Below, piece by piece: positions 29,054 through 38,093 of a DNA stretch of 64,000 bases; the first letter of the stretch is position 1; every line of letters begins with the position of its first letter. Source of the DNA: Pseudomonas baltica (lineage in GTDB: Bacteria; Pseudomonadota; Gammaproteobacteria; Pseudomonadales; Pseudomonadaceae); the NCBI RefSeq assembly GCF_014235765.1, contig NZ_JACMYH010000003.1:186001-250000 (forward strand), in the 5' to 3' direction. Under the pieces are notes generated by a model, which worked only from the letters and a program-made list of their open reading frames with translations, did no database searches and was not told the DNA's origin. The position numbers and the translations under genes were made by a program.

Positions 29054-30616
29054 TCAAAGCATCTTTTCCAGCCCCACTGCCTCGCTGAACCATGCGTTCA
29101 GCCTTCGCCACCAGTCACCCGGTTCGCGATGCAGGGTATGCATCTGCTGGTGGTCCTCGGTATCCCATACCACCTGGCCATTTTCCAGGCGCACCTGGTA
29201 GCTGCGCGCAGGCGACATGCCCTCATGGGCCAGGTGGCGCATCTGCGCTGCCAGTTCCGGGCTGTCGACCAGCACTCCGACCTCGGTATTCCACAGCACC
29301 GAACGCGGATCGAAATTGAACGAGCCGATGAAGGATTTGCGCGCATCGAAGATCATCGCCTTGCTGTGCAGGCTGGAATCGGAACTGCCGGTGAAACTCA
29401 GGGACACGTCGCCATCGTCACCTGGCTGGCGACGCAGTTCGAACAGCTTCACGCCATGTTCGAGCAACGCCTTGCGGTAGGGCACGTACCCGCCGTGTAC
29501 TGCGGGCACATCGGTGGCTTCCAGTGAATTGGTCAACAGGCTGACGTCGACCCCGGCGTCGGCGCGCCCGGTGAGGTAGTCGCGGCCAGCCTCGCCCGGT
29601 ACGAAATAGGCAGAGATCAACATCAGTTCATGCTTGACCCGGGTCAGCTCAGGCGCGAGCTGGGTGGTCAGCAGCAGGTGCGGATCGGGCTCGCCGCGGG
29701 CCAGCACCTTGGTTGGTGCATCCCACAGCGCCTGGCCCCAGGCCCAGATCAGTTGCTGCCGCCAGATGTCCATCTGTGGCGCGCTCTGATAGGTCATCAG
29801 GCGTTCGTAGAGGACATGGTGCTGGCGTCTGGATTCAAGCAGCGACTGCTCCAGGCGCACGCGCGTGGATGCCAGGTGCCTGGCCGTGGGAACGGTGAAC
29901 AGAAAGTTGGCGATCGGCTGGCTCAGCGCACTGTTCCAGTACTGATCGAAGCTGTAGCCCAGTTGCTGGGCCACCGGCCCGAAGCTGAGCAGGTCGATGT
30001 CGGTGAAGTTCATGTCCGGCTCGGCGTCGAAGTATTCGTCGCCCAGGTTGCGCCCGCCGACGATGGCCACGCTGTTGTCGGCCAGCCACAGTTTGTTGTG
30101 CATGCGCCGGTGTTGCCGGGACAGTTGCAGCAGGCGGCCCACTGCACGCGTGGCGCCGGTGGATCGGCCCAGGTGCGTCGGGTTGAACAGGCGGATCTGG
30201 ATGTTCTGATGCGCGGCCAGGGTGGCGATGGTCTTGTCCAGGCCATCGCTGGTGGTGTCGTCCAGCAGGATGCGCACGCGCACGCCGCGGTCGGCGGCCT
30301 TGAGCAGCTCGTTGACCAGCGCCCGGGTACTGAAACCGTCGTGGACGATGTAGTACTGCAGGTCGAGGCTGCCCTGCGCGTTGCGGATCAATTCGGCGCG
30401 TGCGCGAAACGCCTCATCGCTGCTCGACAACAGGCGGAACCCCGACTGTCCGTGGTGGGCCTGTACCTGAGCCTGCACCGACCTGCCGAAGGCCGATTGT
30501 TCGGCCGGTAACATTTCGCTGTAGTCCCGCGGCGCGTTCACGCTGGCGCAGCCTTGCAGGGCCAGGATCAAGGTCAACAGCAGCGGTAACAGCCTGGGGC
30601 AGGGCAAAGCGATCAT
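29054..30616 (-). CDS. Phospholipase D-family lipoprotein (cardiolipin synthase-like)
   Basis: Protein of 520 residues with a lipoprotein signal peptide (LLPLLLTLILALQGC, lipobox LQGC) and two HKD phosphodiesterase motifs: MHNKLWLADNSVAIVGGRN and SLHSKAMIFDARKSFIGSFN. Two such motifs make one active site, as in phospholipase D and cardiolipin synthases; the closest type I recognise is ClsC/YmdC. It probably acts on phospholipids at the envelope. The start at 30616 (MIALPCP) is chosen for the signal peptide over 30673. Convergent with kauB. Confidence 0.85.
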   Translation of the reverse strand: MIALPCPRLLPLLLTLILALQGCASVNAPRDYSEMLPAEQSAFGRSVQAQVQAHHGQSGFRLLSSSDEAFRARAELIRNAQGSLDLQYYIVHDGFSTRALVNELLKAADRGVRVRILLDDTTSDGLDKTIATLAAHQNIQIRLFNPTHLGRSTGATRAVGRLLQLSRQHRRMHNKLWLADNSVAIVGGRNLGDEYFDAEPDMNFTDIDLLSFGPVAQQLGYSFDQYWNSALSQPIANFLFTVPTARHLASTRVRLEQSLLESRRQHHVLYERLMTYQSAPQMDIWRQQLIWAWGQALWDAPTKVLARGEPDPHLLLTTQLAPELTRVKHELMLISAYFVPGEAGRDYLTGRADAGVDVSLLTNSLEATDVPAVHGGYVPYRKALLEHGVKLFELRRQPGDDGDVSLSFTGSSDSSLHSKAMIFDARKSFIGSFNFDPRSVLWNTEVGVLVDSPELAAQMRHLAHEGMSPARSYQVRLENGQVVWDTEDHQQMHTLHREPGDWWRRLNAWFSEAVGLEKML

Positions 30617-30659
30617 CCTTGGCAGAGGGGGAGGCGTGCAGTTCGACCCTGGCAGGCCG

Positions 30660-32099
30660 TCAAAGGTCGGCATCGGGGTGTGGATTTTCCACCAGCAGTT
30701 GCCGTGCGCAGCTGCCCACCGCGCGCACCGCGGCCTCTATCTGCGGCGTGGGCTTGCTGGCGAAGTTCATGCGCAGGCAATTACGGTATTTGCCCGACGC
30801 CGAAAAAATGCTGCCCACGGCGATCTGCACCCCCTGGTCGAGCAGCAGGCGGTTGAGCTTGAGGGTATCGAAGCCGTCGGGCAATTCGACCCACAGCATG
30901 AACCCGCCTTGCGGGCGGCTGCAGCGGGTGCCGGCGGGAAAGTAACGAGTGACCCAGTCGATCATCAGGTCGCGGCTGCGCTGATACTGGGTGCGCATGC
31001 GCCGCAGATGCGGTTCGTAGTGGCCGCCCTTGATGAACTCGGCGATGGCCAGCTGCGGCTGTGTCGATGTCGACCCGGTGCCGATGTACTTCATGTGCAG
31101 CACCCGTTCCAGGTAGCGGCCCGGGGCGACGAAACCGATCCGCAGACCCGGCGCCAGGGTCTTGGAGAACGAACTGCACAACAGCACCCGGCCGTCTTCG
31201 TCGAACGACTTGATCGTGCGCGGACGTGGGTAGCTGAAGGCCAGGTCGCCATACACATCGTCCTCGATGATCGCCACGTCGAAGCGCTGGGCGAGCGTCA
31301 GCAGCGCGCGCTTGCGGGCTTCGGGCATGACGTAGCCCAATGGGTTGTTGCAGTTGGGCGTCAGCTGTATGGCCTTGATCGGCCACTGTTCCAATGCCAG
31401 CTCAAGTGCCTGCAGGCTGATGCCGGTCAGCGGGTCGGTGGGGATTTCCAGGGCCTTCATGCCCAGGCCCTTGAGCGTCTGCATGGCGCCGAAGAAGCTC
31501 GGCGAGTCCACGGCGACGATATCGCCGGGTTCGCAGATGGCGCGCACGCTGGCCGACAGCGCCTCGTGGCAGCCAGTGGTGACTACCAGTTCGCCAATGC
31601 TCAACTGGCAACCGGCGTCCACCAGCAACCGGGCGATCTGCTCGCGCAAGGCCTGGGTGCCATACAGCGAATCATAGTACAGGCCCGGCATGGCCTGGTG
31701 CCGGCTCAGACGGGCCAGCTCGCGCAGCAGGGGGCGCAGGGTCGGGCTGCTGACATCGGGCATGCCACGGCCCAGTTGCACCACGTCATCACGCGGCGCG
31801 GCGCGCATCAGTTCGACCACCTGGTCCCACTGCGAGATTTCCACCGGACGTTGCATGGGCCGGCCTACCGCTGGCAGCGCCGGCAGCTCACGGGCGGTGG
31901 GCACGAAATAGCCGGATTTGGGCCGCGGTGCCGCCAAGCCGTGGTCTTCGAGCTGGCGATAGGCTTGCTGCACGGTGCTCAGGCTGACGCCGTGCTCGAT
32001 GCTCAGGGCGCGCACCGAGGGCAGTCGATCGCCGGGGCGATAGAGGCCCTGTTCGATGCGCTGAGTGAGCAGCTGGGCGAGGTTCATGTACAGGGTCAT
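30660..32099 (-). CDS. MocR-type regulator (GntR helix-turn-helix plus aminotransferase-like domain)
   Basis: PLP-binding transcription factor of about 479 residues. The N-terminal winged helix (QRIEQGLYRPGDRLPSVRAL, SLSTVQQAYRQLEDHGL) is joined by a linker to a fold-type-I aminotransferase domain. The PLP lysine lies in LLCSSFSKTLAPGLRIGF, and the NCNNPLGYVMP and YGDLAF segments bind cofactor. Such proteins sense amino acids or vitamin B6. The start is uncertain: ATG at 32099 and at 32123 are both in frame and neither has a good ribosome-binding site. It is divergent from the DUF1127 gene. The target genes are unknown. Confidence 0.85.
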   Translation of the reverse strand: MTLYMNLAQLLTQRIEQGLYRPGDRLPSVRALSIEHGVSLSTVQQAYRQLEDHGLAAPRPKSGYFVPTARELPALPAVGRPMQRPVEISQWDQVVELMRAAPRDDVVQLGRGMPDVSSPTLRPLLRELARLSRHQAMPGLYYDSLYGTQALREQIARLLVDAGCQLSIGELVVTTGCHEALSASVRAICEPGDIVAVDSPSFFGAMQTLKGLGMKALEIPTDPLTGISLQALELALEQWPIKAIQLTPNCNNPLGYVMPEARKRALLTLAQRFDVAIIEDDVYGDLAFSYPRPRTIKSFDEDGRVLLCSSFSKTLAPGLRIGFVAPGRYLERVLHMKYIGTGSTSTQPQLAIAEFIKGGHYEPHLRRMRTQYQRSRDLMIDWVTRYFPAGTRCSRPQGGFMLWVELPDGFDTLKLNRLLLDQGVQIAVGSIFSASGKYRNCLRMNFASKPTPQIEAAVRAVGSCARQLLVENPHPDADL

Positions 32100-32264
32100 A
32101 GGGTCGCTCGCGCGGGTAACCATACAGATGCGCCCAAAATACAGCATTCAGACCGGTAGGTCAGCTGACTGTATGGAAAACATAAGCCCTTTTTGAATCT
32201 GTATGAGATGCCCTCGGCTGCGGCACCATGGCCTTGCTGTCCAAACACTTCAAGGAGAACGGCC

Positions 32265-32501
32265 ATGAATGGCTTGACCGATGTACGTCTGCTGCTGCGC
32301 ACCGAAGAATTGCTGGAAGAGCCGAGGCTGCGCCCCTGCGCCGAGCGCGCACCGGCAGACCTGGGACGTTGGGCGCTGATGCTGCATCGCCTGCGCACAC
32401 GGCCAGCCTTGCTGGAACTGGACAAGGACCAGTTGCGCGATATCGGCCTGGATGCGCAGCAGGCGCGTAGCGAAGGCTTGAAGCCGTTCTGGCGCCTGTA
32501 G
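32265..32501 (+). CDS. DUF1127 small protein
   Basis: Protein of 78 residues. The C-terminal half carries the DUF1127 signature: WALMLHRLRTRPALLELDKDQLRDIGLDAQQ, with the typical arginine-rich and LxDIGL segments. A clear AAGGAGA precedes the ATG at 32265. DUF1127 proteins in other proteobacteria bind RNA and affect phosphate or carbon metabolism, but few have been studied. Divergent from the MocR gene, so the regulator may control it. Confidence 0.85.
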   Translation: MNGLTDVRLLLRTEELLEEPRLRPCAERAPADLGRWALMLHRLRTRPALLELDKDQLRDIGLDAQQARSEGLKPFWRL

Positions 32502-32537
32502 TCGTGCGAGTTCCTGGCGGCTGCAGCGTTCGCAGCG

Positions 32538-33830
32538 CTAGCCCAGTTCCTTGAACCGGTGCCAGAGCATGCCCAGCGCCAGCAGCGGCGAGCGCAGGTA
32601 GCGACCGCCGGGAAAGGTCATGTGCGGCACCTTGGCGAACAGGTCGAAGCCACGGCTGGCCTGGCCGCTGATGGCCTCGCCAAGCAGCTTGCCGGCCAGG
32701 TGGGTAACGTTCAGGCCGTGCCCGGAGTAAGCCTGGGCATAGAACACGTTGGGCTGTTCCTTGAGCCGGCCGATCTGCGGCAAACGGTTGGCGCCGATGC
32801 CGATCATGCCGCCCCACTGATAGTCGATGCGCACATCCGCCAGTTGCGGGAACACCTCGAGCATTTTGGGCCGCATGTACTGGGCGATATCCTTCGGGTC
32901 ACGCCCTGAATAGTGACAGGCACCGCCGAACAGCAAGCGCCGATCGGCAGACAATCGGTAGTAGTCGACCGTCACGCGCTGGTCGCACACCGCCGTGTTG
33001 CGCGGCAGCAACTGCCGCGCCTGCTCGGCATCCAGCGGCTCGGTGGCGATGATATAGCTGCCTGCAGGCAGCACCTTGCCGCTCAGCTGTGGGTTGAGAT
33101 CGTTCAGGTAGGCATTGCAGCCCAGCACCAGGTAGCGTGCCCGTACCTGGCCCTGAGCGCTGTGCACGCGCACCTGCGGGCCATACTCGATGCGGGTCAC
33201 CCGCGAGTGCTCGAAAAGCTGCACGCCGAGCTGCCGCGCCACCTCGGCTTCGCCCAAGGCCAGGTTCAGCGGATGCAGGTGGCCGGAGCCCATGTCGACC
33301 AGGCCGCCGTGGTAGCGATCCGACCCGACCACGCTGCGCATGTCCTGCGCTTCGACGATCTGCAACTCATGCGCGTAGCCCAGGCTGCGCAGCGCCTCGG
33401 CTTCTTCCATGAAGCCCTGCAACTGGGCCGGTTTGTTGGCCAGGTCACAGTAGCCCCAGGTCAGGTCGCACTCGATACGATGCTGGTCGATGCGCCGGCG
33501 CACGATTTCGACCGCTTCCAGCCCCATCAGGGTCAGGTCGCGCACACCGTCGTCGCCGATGACCTTGCGGAACTGCTCCAGGCCGTGGCCGACCCCACGA
33601 ATCAATTGCCCGCCGTTGCGCCCACTGGCGCCCCAGCCGATCTGGTGGGCTTCGAGCAGCGCGACGCTGAGCCCGCGCTGAGCCAGCTCGATCGCGGTAT
33701 TGAGCCCGGAGAAACCGCCACCCACCACGCAGACGTCGACGCTGACCTCACCCAGCAGGGGCGGGTATACCGGCTGCCGGTGCAGGCTGGCGGCGTAGTA
33801 CGAAGCGGCGTGCTCGGTGTGAGCATTCAT
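32538..33830 (-). CDS. pauB4: FAD-dependent amine oxidase, PauB4/PuuB-like
   Basis: Protein of 430 residues with an N-terminal FAD-binding loop (VCVVGGGFSGLNTAIELAQRG) and a DAO-family fold. The C-terminal half includes YAQAYSGHGLNVTHLAGKL, typical of gamma-glutamylputrescine oxidases (PuuB). The position near dadR matches the pauB4 gene of P. aeruginosa, one of several oxidases for gamma-glutamylated polyamines. The start MNAHTEHAASYYAASL at 33830 is chosen. No gamma-glutamyl ligase is beside it. Likely regulated by PauR, encoded 4 kb away. Confidence 0.85.
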   Translation of the reverse strand: MNAHTEHAASYYAASLHRQPVYPPLLGEVSVDVCVVGGGFSGLNTAIELAQRGLSVALLEAHQIGWGASGRNGGQLIRGVGHGLEQFRKVIGDDGVRDLTLMGLEAVEIVRRRIDQHRIECDLTWGYCDLANKPAQLQGFMEEAEALRSLGYAHELQIVEAQDMRSVVGSDRYHGGLVDMGSGHLHPLNLALGEAEVARQLGVQLFEHSRVTRIEYGPQVRVHSAQGQVRARYLVLGCNAYLNDLNPQLSGKVLPAGSYIIATEPLDAEQARQLLPRNTAVCDQRVTVDYYRLSADRRLLFGGACHYSGRDPKDIAQYMRPKMLEVFPQLADVRIDYQWGGMIGIGANRLPQIGRLKEQPNVFYAQAYSGHGLNVTHLAGKLLGEAISGQASRGFDLFAKVPHMTFPGGRYLRSPLLALGMLWHRFKELG

Positions 33831-33940
33831 GGATAGGGTCCTGATGGCAGTGTGTGGAAAACCTGACGCAGCATAAGCCGGGGTTTCCCATGGCGGCAAC
33901 CGCGCGGCACAATGGCGCCTTGCCCACCAGGTGACCCGTC

Positions 33941-34294
33941 ATGAGCTGCAACAGCCACAAGCTCCGCTTTCTTCGCGAGCAGATTCCCTCGTTCGAATGC
34001 GTGCCGGGCTGCCACGACTGCTGCGGTCCGGTGACCACATCGTCCGAGGAAATGGCCCGGCTGCCGCGCAAGACGGCCGCCGAGCAGGAGGCCGCGATGG
34101 CCCGCCTCGACTGTGTGCACCTGGGGCCGCAGGGATGCACGGTGTACGAGGAGCGCCCGCTGATCTGCCGGCTGTTCGGGACCACGCCGACATTGCCGTG
34201 CCCCAACGGACGGCGCCCCACCGAGCTGATCGACCCTGCCGTGGAACATCAGGTGCACAAGCTGATCGCCAGTACGCGTCAGGTGCTGGTCTGA
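33941..34294 (+). CDS. YkgJ-family cysteine cluster protein
   Basis: Small protein of 117 residues with a cluster of conserved cysteines: FECVPGCHDCCGPV at the N-terminus, then RLDCVHLGPQGCTVYEERPLICRLFG. This pattern is thought to bind zinc or iron, and the family is widespread but of unknown function. It stands between the divergent pauB4 and the convergent dadR. No operon partner is visible. Confidence 0.88.
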   Translation: MSCNSHKLRFLREQIPSFECVPGCHDCCGPVTTSSEEMARLPRKTAAEQEAAMARLDCVHLGPQGCTVYEERPLICRLFGTTPTLPCPNGRRPTELIDPAVEHQVHKLIASTRQVLV

Positions 34295-34306
34295 AGCGTC
34301 TGTGGA

Positions 34307-34795
34307 TCAGTCCGGCACCGGCAGGTTCAGGCTCTCCTTCACTTCTTCCATGACGATGTAGCTCTTGGATTCGCGCACGTGGGGCAGTTTCAGCAGGATA
34401 TCGCCCAGTAGCTTGCGGTAGGACGCCATCTCCGAGATACGTGCCTTGACCAGGTAGTCGAAGTCACCCGACACCAGATGGCATTCCAGCACATGGGGCA
34501 GCTTGAGCACGGCGCGGCGAAACTCTTCGAAGGTGTCGCCCGACTTGTAGTCCAGGCTGATCTCGACGAACACCAGCAGGCTGCCGCGCAGATGCTGCGG
34601 ATTGAGCCGGGCGTAATAGCCCATGATGATGCCTTCGCGCTCCAGGCGGCGGACTCGCTCGGTACACGGTGTGGTCGACAGGCCGACCTTCTCGCCCAGT
34701 TCGGTGAACGACATGCGCCCGTCGGCCTGCAGGATGCGCAGGATGTTGCGGTCGATCTTGTCGAGTTCGCGTTTGCTCTGGTGCTGGGTACGCAC
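34307..34795 (-). CDS. dadR: Lrp/AsnC-family regulator DadR
   Basis: Feast-famine regulator of 162 residues. The helix-turn-helix (MSFTELGEKVGLSTTPCTERVRRLE) is followed by an RAM ligand-binding domain with HVLECHLVSGDFDYLVKARI. In P. aeruginosa DadR senses L-alanine and activates the divergent dadA-dadX genes, the same layout as here. The start is GTG at 34795 with GGAGG ten bases upstream; the longer reading to 34897 enters the shared promoter region. Expected to bind the 156-bp gap to dadA. Confidence 0.9.
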   Translation of the reverse strand: MRTQHQSKRELDKIDRNILRILQADGRMSFTELGEKVGLSTTPCTERVRRLEREGIIMGYYARLNPQHLRGSLLVFVEISLDYKSGDTFEEFRRAVLKLPHVLECHLVSGDFDYLVKARISEMASYRKLLGDILLKLPHVRESKSYIVMEEVKESLNLPVPD

Positions 34796-34951
34796 AGGCG
34801 ATGCCCCTCCGTTAAAGCGCTGATGGCCGAGAATTGTCGCCAAATATAGCCTTGCATACAGTGAAAAGCACTGGCTGGACCTTTTTATACTGCCCACATC
34901 TTCGGACCTAACATCTTACGTCAGCGGATTTCCGCGATGAGGGCGACACAC

Positions 34952-36253
34952 ATGCGCGTTCTGGTACTCGGTAGTGGTGTGATCGGCACCGTCAGTGCCT
35001 ATTATCTGGCTCGGCAGGGCATGGATGTGACCGTGGTCGATCGCCAGCCGGCCGTCGCCATGGAAACCAGCTTCGCCAATGCCGGGCAGGTATCGCCGGG
35101 CTATGCCTCGCCCTGGGCGGCGCCGGGTGTGCCGCTCAAGGCGATCAAATGGCTGCTGGAACGTCATTCACCGCTGGCGATCAAGTTGACCGGCGATGTC
35201 GACCAGTACCTGTGGATGGCGCAGATGCTGCGCAACTGCACCGCCAGCCGCTATGCGGTGAACAAGGAGCGCATGGTGCGCCTGTCCGAGTACAGCCGCG
35301 ACTGCCTCGACGAGCTGCGCGCGGAAACCGGCATCGCCTACGAAGGCCGCACCTTGGGCACCACTCAGCTGTTCCGTACCCAGGCGCAACTGGACAACGC
35401 GGCCAAGGACATCGCCGTTCTGGAACAGTCCGGCGTGCCCTACGAATTGCTCGACCGCGAGGGCATTGCCCGCGTCGAGCCGGCCCTGGCATCGGTGACC
35501 GGCATTCTGGCCGGCGCCCTGCGCCTGCCCAACGACCAGACCGGCGATTGCCAGATGTTCACCACCCGCCTGGCGCAGATGGCCAAGGATCTGGGTGTGC
35601 AGTTCCGCTTCGGCCAGGCCATCGAGCGCCTGGATTTCGCCGGCGACCGCATAAACGGTGTCTGGATCGACGGCAAGCTGGAAACCGCCGACCGCTACGT
35701 GCTGGCACTGGGCAGCTATTCGCCGCAGTTGCTCAAGCCATTGGGCATCAAGGCGCCGGTCTACCCGCTCAAGGGCTATTCGCTGACCGTGCCGATCATC
35801 AACCCGGCGATGGCGCCGACCTCGACCATTCTCGACGAGAGCTACAAGGTCGCGATCACCCGTTTCGACAACCGTATCCGCGTGGGCGGGATGGCCGAAA
35901 TCGCCGGCTTCGACCTGAGCCTGAACCCACGTCGCCGCGAGACCCTGGAAATGATCGTCAATGACCTGTACCCGCAGGGCGGCGATCTGGCCCAGGCCAG
36001 TTTCTGGACCGGGCTGCGGCCTACCACCCCCGACGGTACGCCGATCGTCGGTGCCACACCGTTCAAGAACCTGTTTCTCAACACCGGTCACGGCACCCTG
36101 GGCTGGACCATGGCGTGCGGCTCGGGGCGCTTGCTTGCCGACCTGATCGCGCGTAAAACGCCGCAGATCAGCGCTGCCGGTCTCGACATATCGCGCTACG
36201 GCCAGCCGTACGACACGGTTCGCCGAGGCCAGTCAGCGCCGGCGCACTCGTAA
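34952..36253 (+). CDS. dadA: D-amino acid dehydrogenase DadA
   Basis: Membrane-associated flavoprotein of 433 residues that oxidises D-alanine and other D-amino acids and gives electrons to the quinone pool. The FAD-binding loop is [20 protein letters not shown]; other landmarks are [16 protein letters not shown] and the C-terminal [14 protein letters not shown] and [14 protein letters not shown]. It works with DadX: the racemase makes D-alanine from L-alanine, DadA burns it. The ATG at 34952 has GAGGG upstream. Divergent from dadR. Confidence 0.97.
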   Translation: MRVLVLGSGVIGTVSAYYLARQGMDVTVVDRQPAVAMETSFANAGQVSPGYASPWAAPGVPLKAIKWLLERHSPLAIKLTGDVDQYLWMAQMLRNCTASRYAVNKERMVRLSEYSRDCLDELRAETGIAYEGRTLGTTQLFRTQAQLDNAAKDIAVLEQSGVPYELLDREGIARVEPALASVTGILAGALRLPNDQTGDCQMFTTRLAQMAKDLGVQFRFGQAIERLDFAGDRINGVWIDGKLETADRYVLALGSYSPQLLKPLGIKAPVYPLKGYSLTVPIINPAMAPTSTILDESYKVAITRFDNRIRVGGMAEIAGFDLSLNPRRRETLEMIVNDLYPQGGDLAQASFWTGLRPTTPDGTPIVGATPFKNLFLNTGHGTLGWTMACGSGRLLADLIARKTPQISAAGLDISRYGQPYDTVRRGQSAPAHS

Positions 36254-36270
36254 GTTTCACACCTGCTCCT

Positions 36271-36296
36271 CGCCCGGTTCGGTATACAACCGGGCG
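36271..36296 (+). promoter_or_regulatory. Hairpin between dadA and dadX
   Basis: CGCCCGGTT and AACCGGGCG form a perfect 9-bp stem with an eight-base loop in the 74-base gap between the two genes. No T-run follows. It could lower dadX expression relative to dadA or protect the dadA message; I cannot tell which. Confidence 0.5.
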
Positions 36297-36327
36297 ACTT
36301 CGTCAACTTTTGCACAAGAAGCCCGCC

Positions 36328-37395
36328 ATGCGTCCAGCTCGCGCCTCTATCGACCTTTCGGCCCTGCGCCACAACTATCGCCTGGCGCGTGAAATGAGCG
36401 GGGCCAAGGCGCTGGCAGTGGTCAAGGCCGACGCCTACGGTCACGGTGCAGTGCGCTGCGCGCAGGCGTTGGAGGGCGAAGCGGACGGGTTCGCCGTGGC
36501 CTGCATCGAGGAAGCCCTGCAACTGCGCGCGGCTGGCATCGAGGCACCGGTGTTGCTGCTCGAAGGTTTTTTCGAAGCCAGCGAATTGCCCCTCATCACC
36601 GAGCATGGGCTGTGGTGCGTGGTGCACTCGTTGTGGCAGCTCGAAGCCATCGAGCAGGCGCGGTTGAGCCAGCCGCTGCAGGTCTGGCTCAAGCTCGACT
36701 CGGGCATGCACCGCGTGGGCCTGCACCCCAAGGATTACCAGAGCGCCTATCAGCGCCTGCTGGCCAGCGGCAAGGTGGCCAAGATCGTACTGATGAGCCA
36801 TTTCGCCCGCGCCGATGAACTGGACTGCCCCAGCAGTACCGAGCAATTGGCGGTATTCGACACGGCGCGCCGAGGCCTGTCAGCCGAAATCAGCCTGCGC
36901 AATTCCCCGGCCGTGCTTGGCTGGCCGCAGATCCCCAGCGACTGGGTGCGTCCGGGCATCATGCTTTACGGTGCCACACCGTTCGAAACCGCCACGCCTG
37001 CCAGCGCCGCTCTGCAGCCGGTGATGACCCTGCAATCCAAGGTCATCAGCGTGCGTGAGCTGCCTGCCGGGGAGGCCGTGGGCTACGGTGCGCGCTTCGT
37101 CACCCAGCGGCCGAGCCGAATCGGCGTGGTGGCCATGGGTTATGCCGATGGCTACCCGCGCCTGGCACCCAACGGGACGCCGGTGCTGGTCGACGGCGTA
37201 CGCACCGGGTTGGCAGGGCGGGTGTCGATGGACATGCTCAATGTCGACCTGACCGATGTGCCCCATGCCGGCGTCGGCAGCACGGTCGAACTGTGGGGCA
37301 AGCAGGTGCTGGCCAGCGACGTGGCCCATGCTGCCGGGACCATCGCCTACCAGATCTTCTGCAACCTGCGCCGGGTGCCTCTGCAGTACCTCTAG
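36328..37395 (+). CDS. dadX: Catabolic alanine racemase DadX
   Basis: PLP enzyme of 355 residues that interconverts L- and D-alanine, here as the first step of L-alanine use as a carbon source. The PLP lysine is in [14 protein letters not shown] and the opposing catalytic tyrosine in EAVGYGARF; the C-terminal [10 protein letters not shown] segment is typical. The start [17 protein letters not shown] at 36328 fits the family. In the pseudomonads I recall, a ridA-type gene stands between dadA and dadX; here only 74 bases separate them. Confidence 0.96.
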   Translation: MRPARASIDLSALRHNYRLAREMSGAKALAVVKADAYGHGAVRCAQALEGEADGFAVACIEEALQLRAAGIEAPVLLLEGFFEASELPLITEHGLWCVVHSLWQLEAIEQARLSQPLQVWLKLDSGMHRVGLHPKDYQSAYQRLLASGKVAKIVLMSHFARADELDCPSSTEQLAVFDTARRGLSAEISLRNSPAVLGWPQIPSDWVRPGIMLYGATPFETATPASAALQPVMTLQSKVISVRELPAGEAVGYGARFVTQRPSRIGVVAMGYADGYPRLAPNGTPVLVDGVRTGLAGRVSMDMLNVDLTDVPHAGVGSTVELWGKQVLASDVAHAAGTIAYQIFCNLRRVPLQYL

Positions 37396-37533
37396 CGCAA
37401 CCGCTGGCGCCACGGTCGGGGCGCGTTGCGCCCATGTGCCGCGGCGGCGCCTGCCAATGTGTTGTAAATCCCGAACGCTGTTGCCATGATACCGGCCATC
37501 ATGAACTGCACAGCATTCCAGGAGGCTTACGCA

Positions 37534-38082
37534 TTGGACGTCGGCGAACGACTGCAAGCCATTCGCAAACTCAAGGGTTTGTCCCAGCGTGAACTCGCCA
37601 AACGGGCGGGCGTCACCAACAGCACCATTTCCATGATCGAGAAGAACAGCGTGAGCCCCTCGATCAGCTCGCTGCGCAAGGTGCTGGGCGGGATCCCGAT
37701 GTCCATGGTCGAGTTCTTTTCCGAAGAGCTGCAAGCCGAACGGCCGACCCAGGTGGTCTACAAGGCCAGTGAGCTGATCGATATCTCCGACGGCGCGGTC
37801 ACCATGAAGCTGGTGGGCAAGGCCCATCCAAGCCGGGCCATTGCCTTTCTCAGCGAGGTCTATCCACCCGGCGCCGACACGGGCATGGAAATGCTCATGC
37901 ATGAAGGCGAAGAGACCGGCATCCTGGTGGAGGGGCGCCTGGAATTGGTGGTTGGCCAAGACACCTACGTGCTGGAAGAGGGCGACAGCTACTACTTCGA
38001 AAGCAGCAAGCCGCATCGCTTCCGCAATCCGTTCGATACGCCGGCACGCCTTATCAGCGCCGCCACACCGGCCAATTTCTAG
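37534..38082 (+). CDS. pauR: Polyamine-responsive repressor PauR
   Basis: Regulator of 182 residues: an N-terminal Cro/CI-type helix-turn-helix (LAKRAGVTNSTISMIEKN) and a C-terminal cupin sensor (GEETGILVEGRLELVV, LEEGDSYYFESSKPHRFRNP). This is the PuuR/PauR arrangement; PauR represses the putrescine and cadaverine catabolic genes of P. aeruginosa. The start is probably TTG at 37534 (reads MDVGERLQAIRKLKG) because AGGAGG lies nine bases upstream; the ATG at 37486 would add 16 unrelated residues. pauB4 and kauB in this window are plausible targets. Confidence 0.88.
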   Translation: MDVGERLQAIRKLKGLSQRELAKRAGVTNSTISMIEKNSVSPSISSLRKVLGGIPMSMVEFFSEELQAERPTQVVYKASELIDISDGAVTMKLVGKAHPSRAIAFLSEVYPPGADTGMEMLMHEGEETGILVEGRLELVVGQDTYVLEEGDSYYFESSKPHRFRNPFDTPARLISAATPANF

Positions 38083-38093
38083 GGAGCCTGTGC

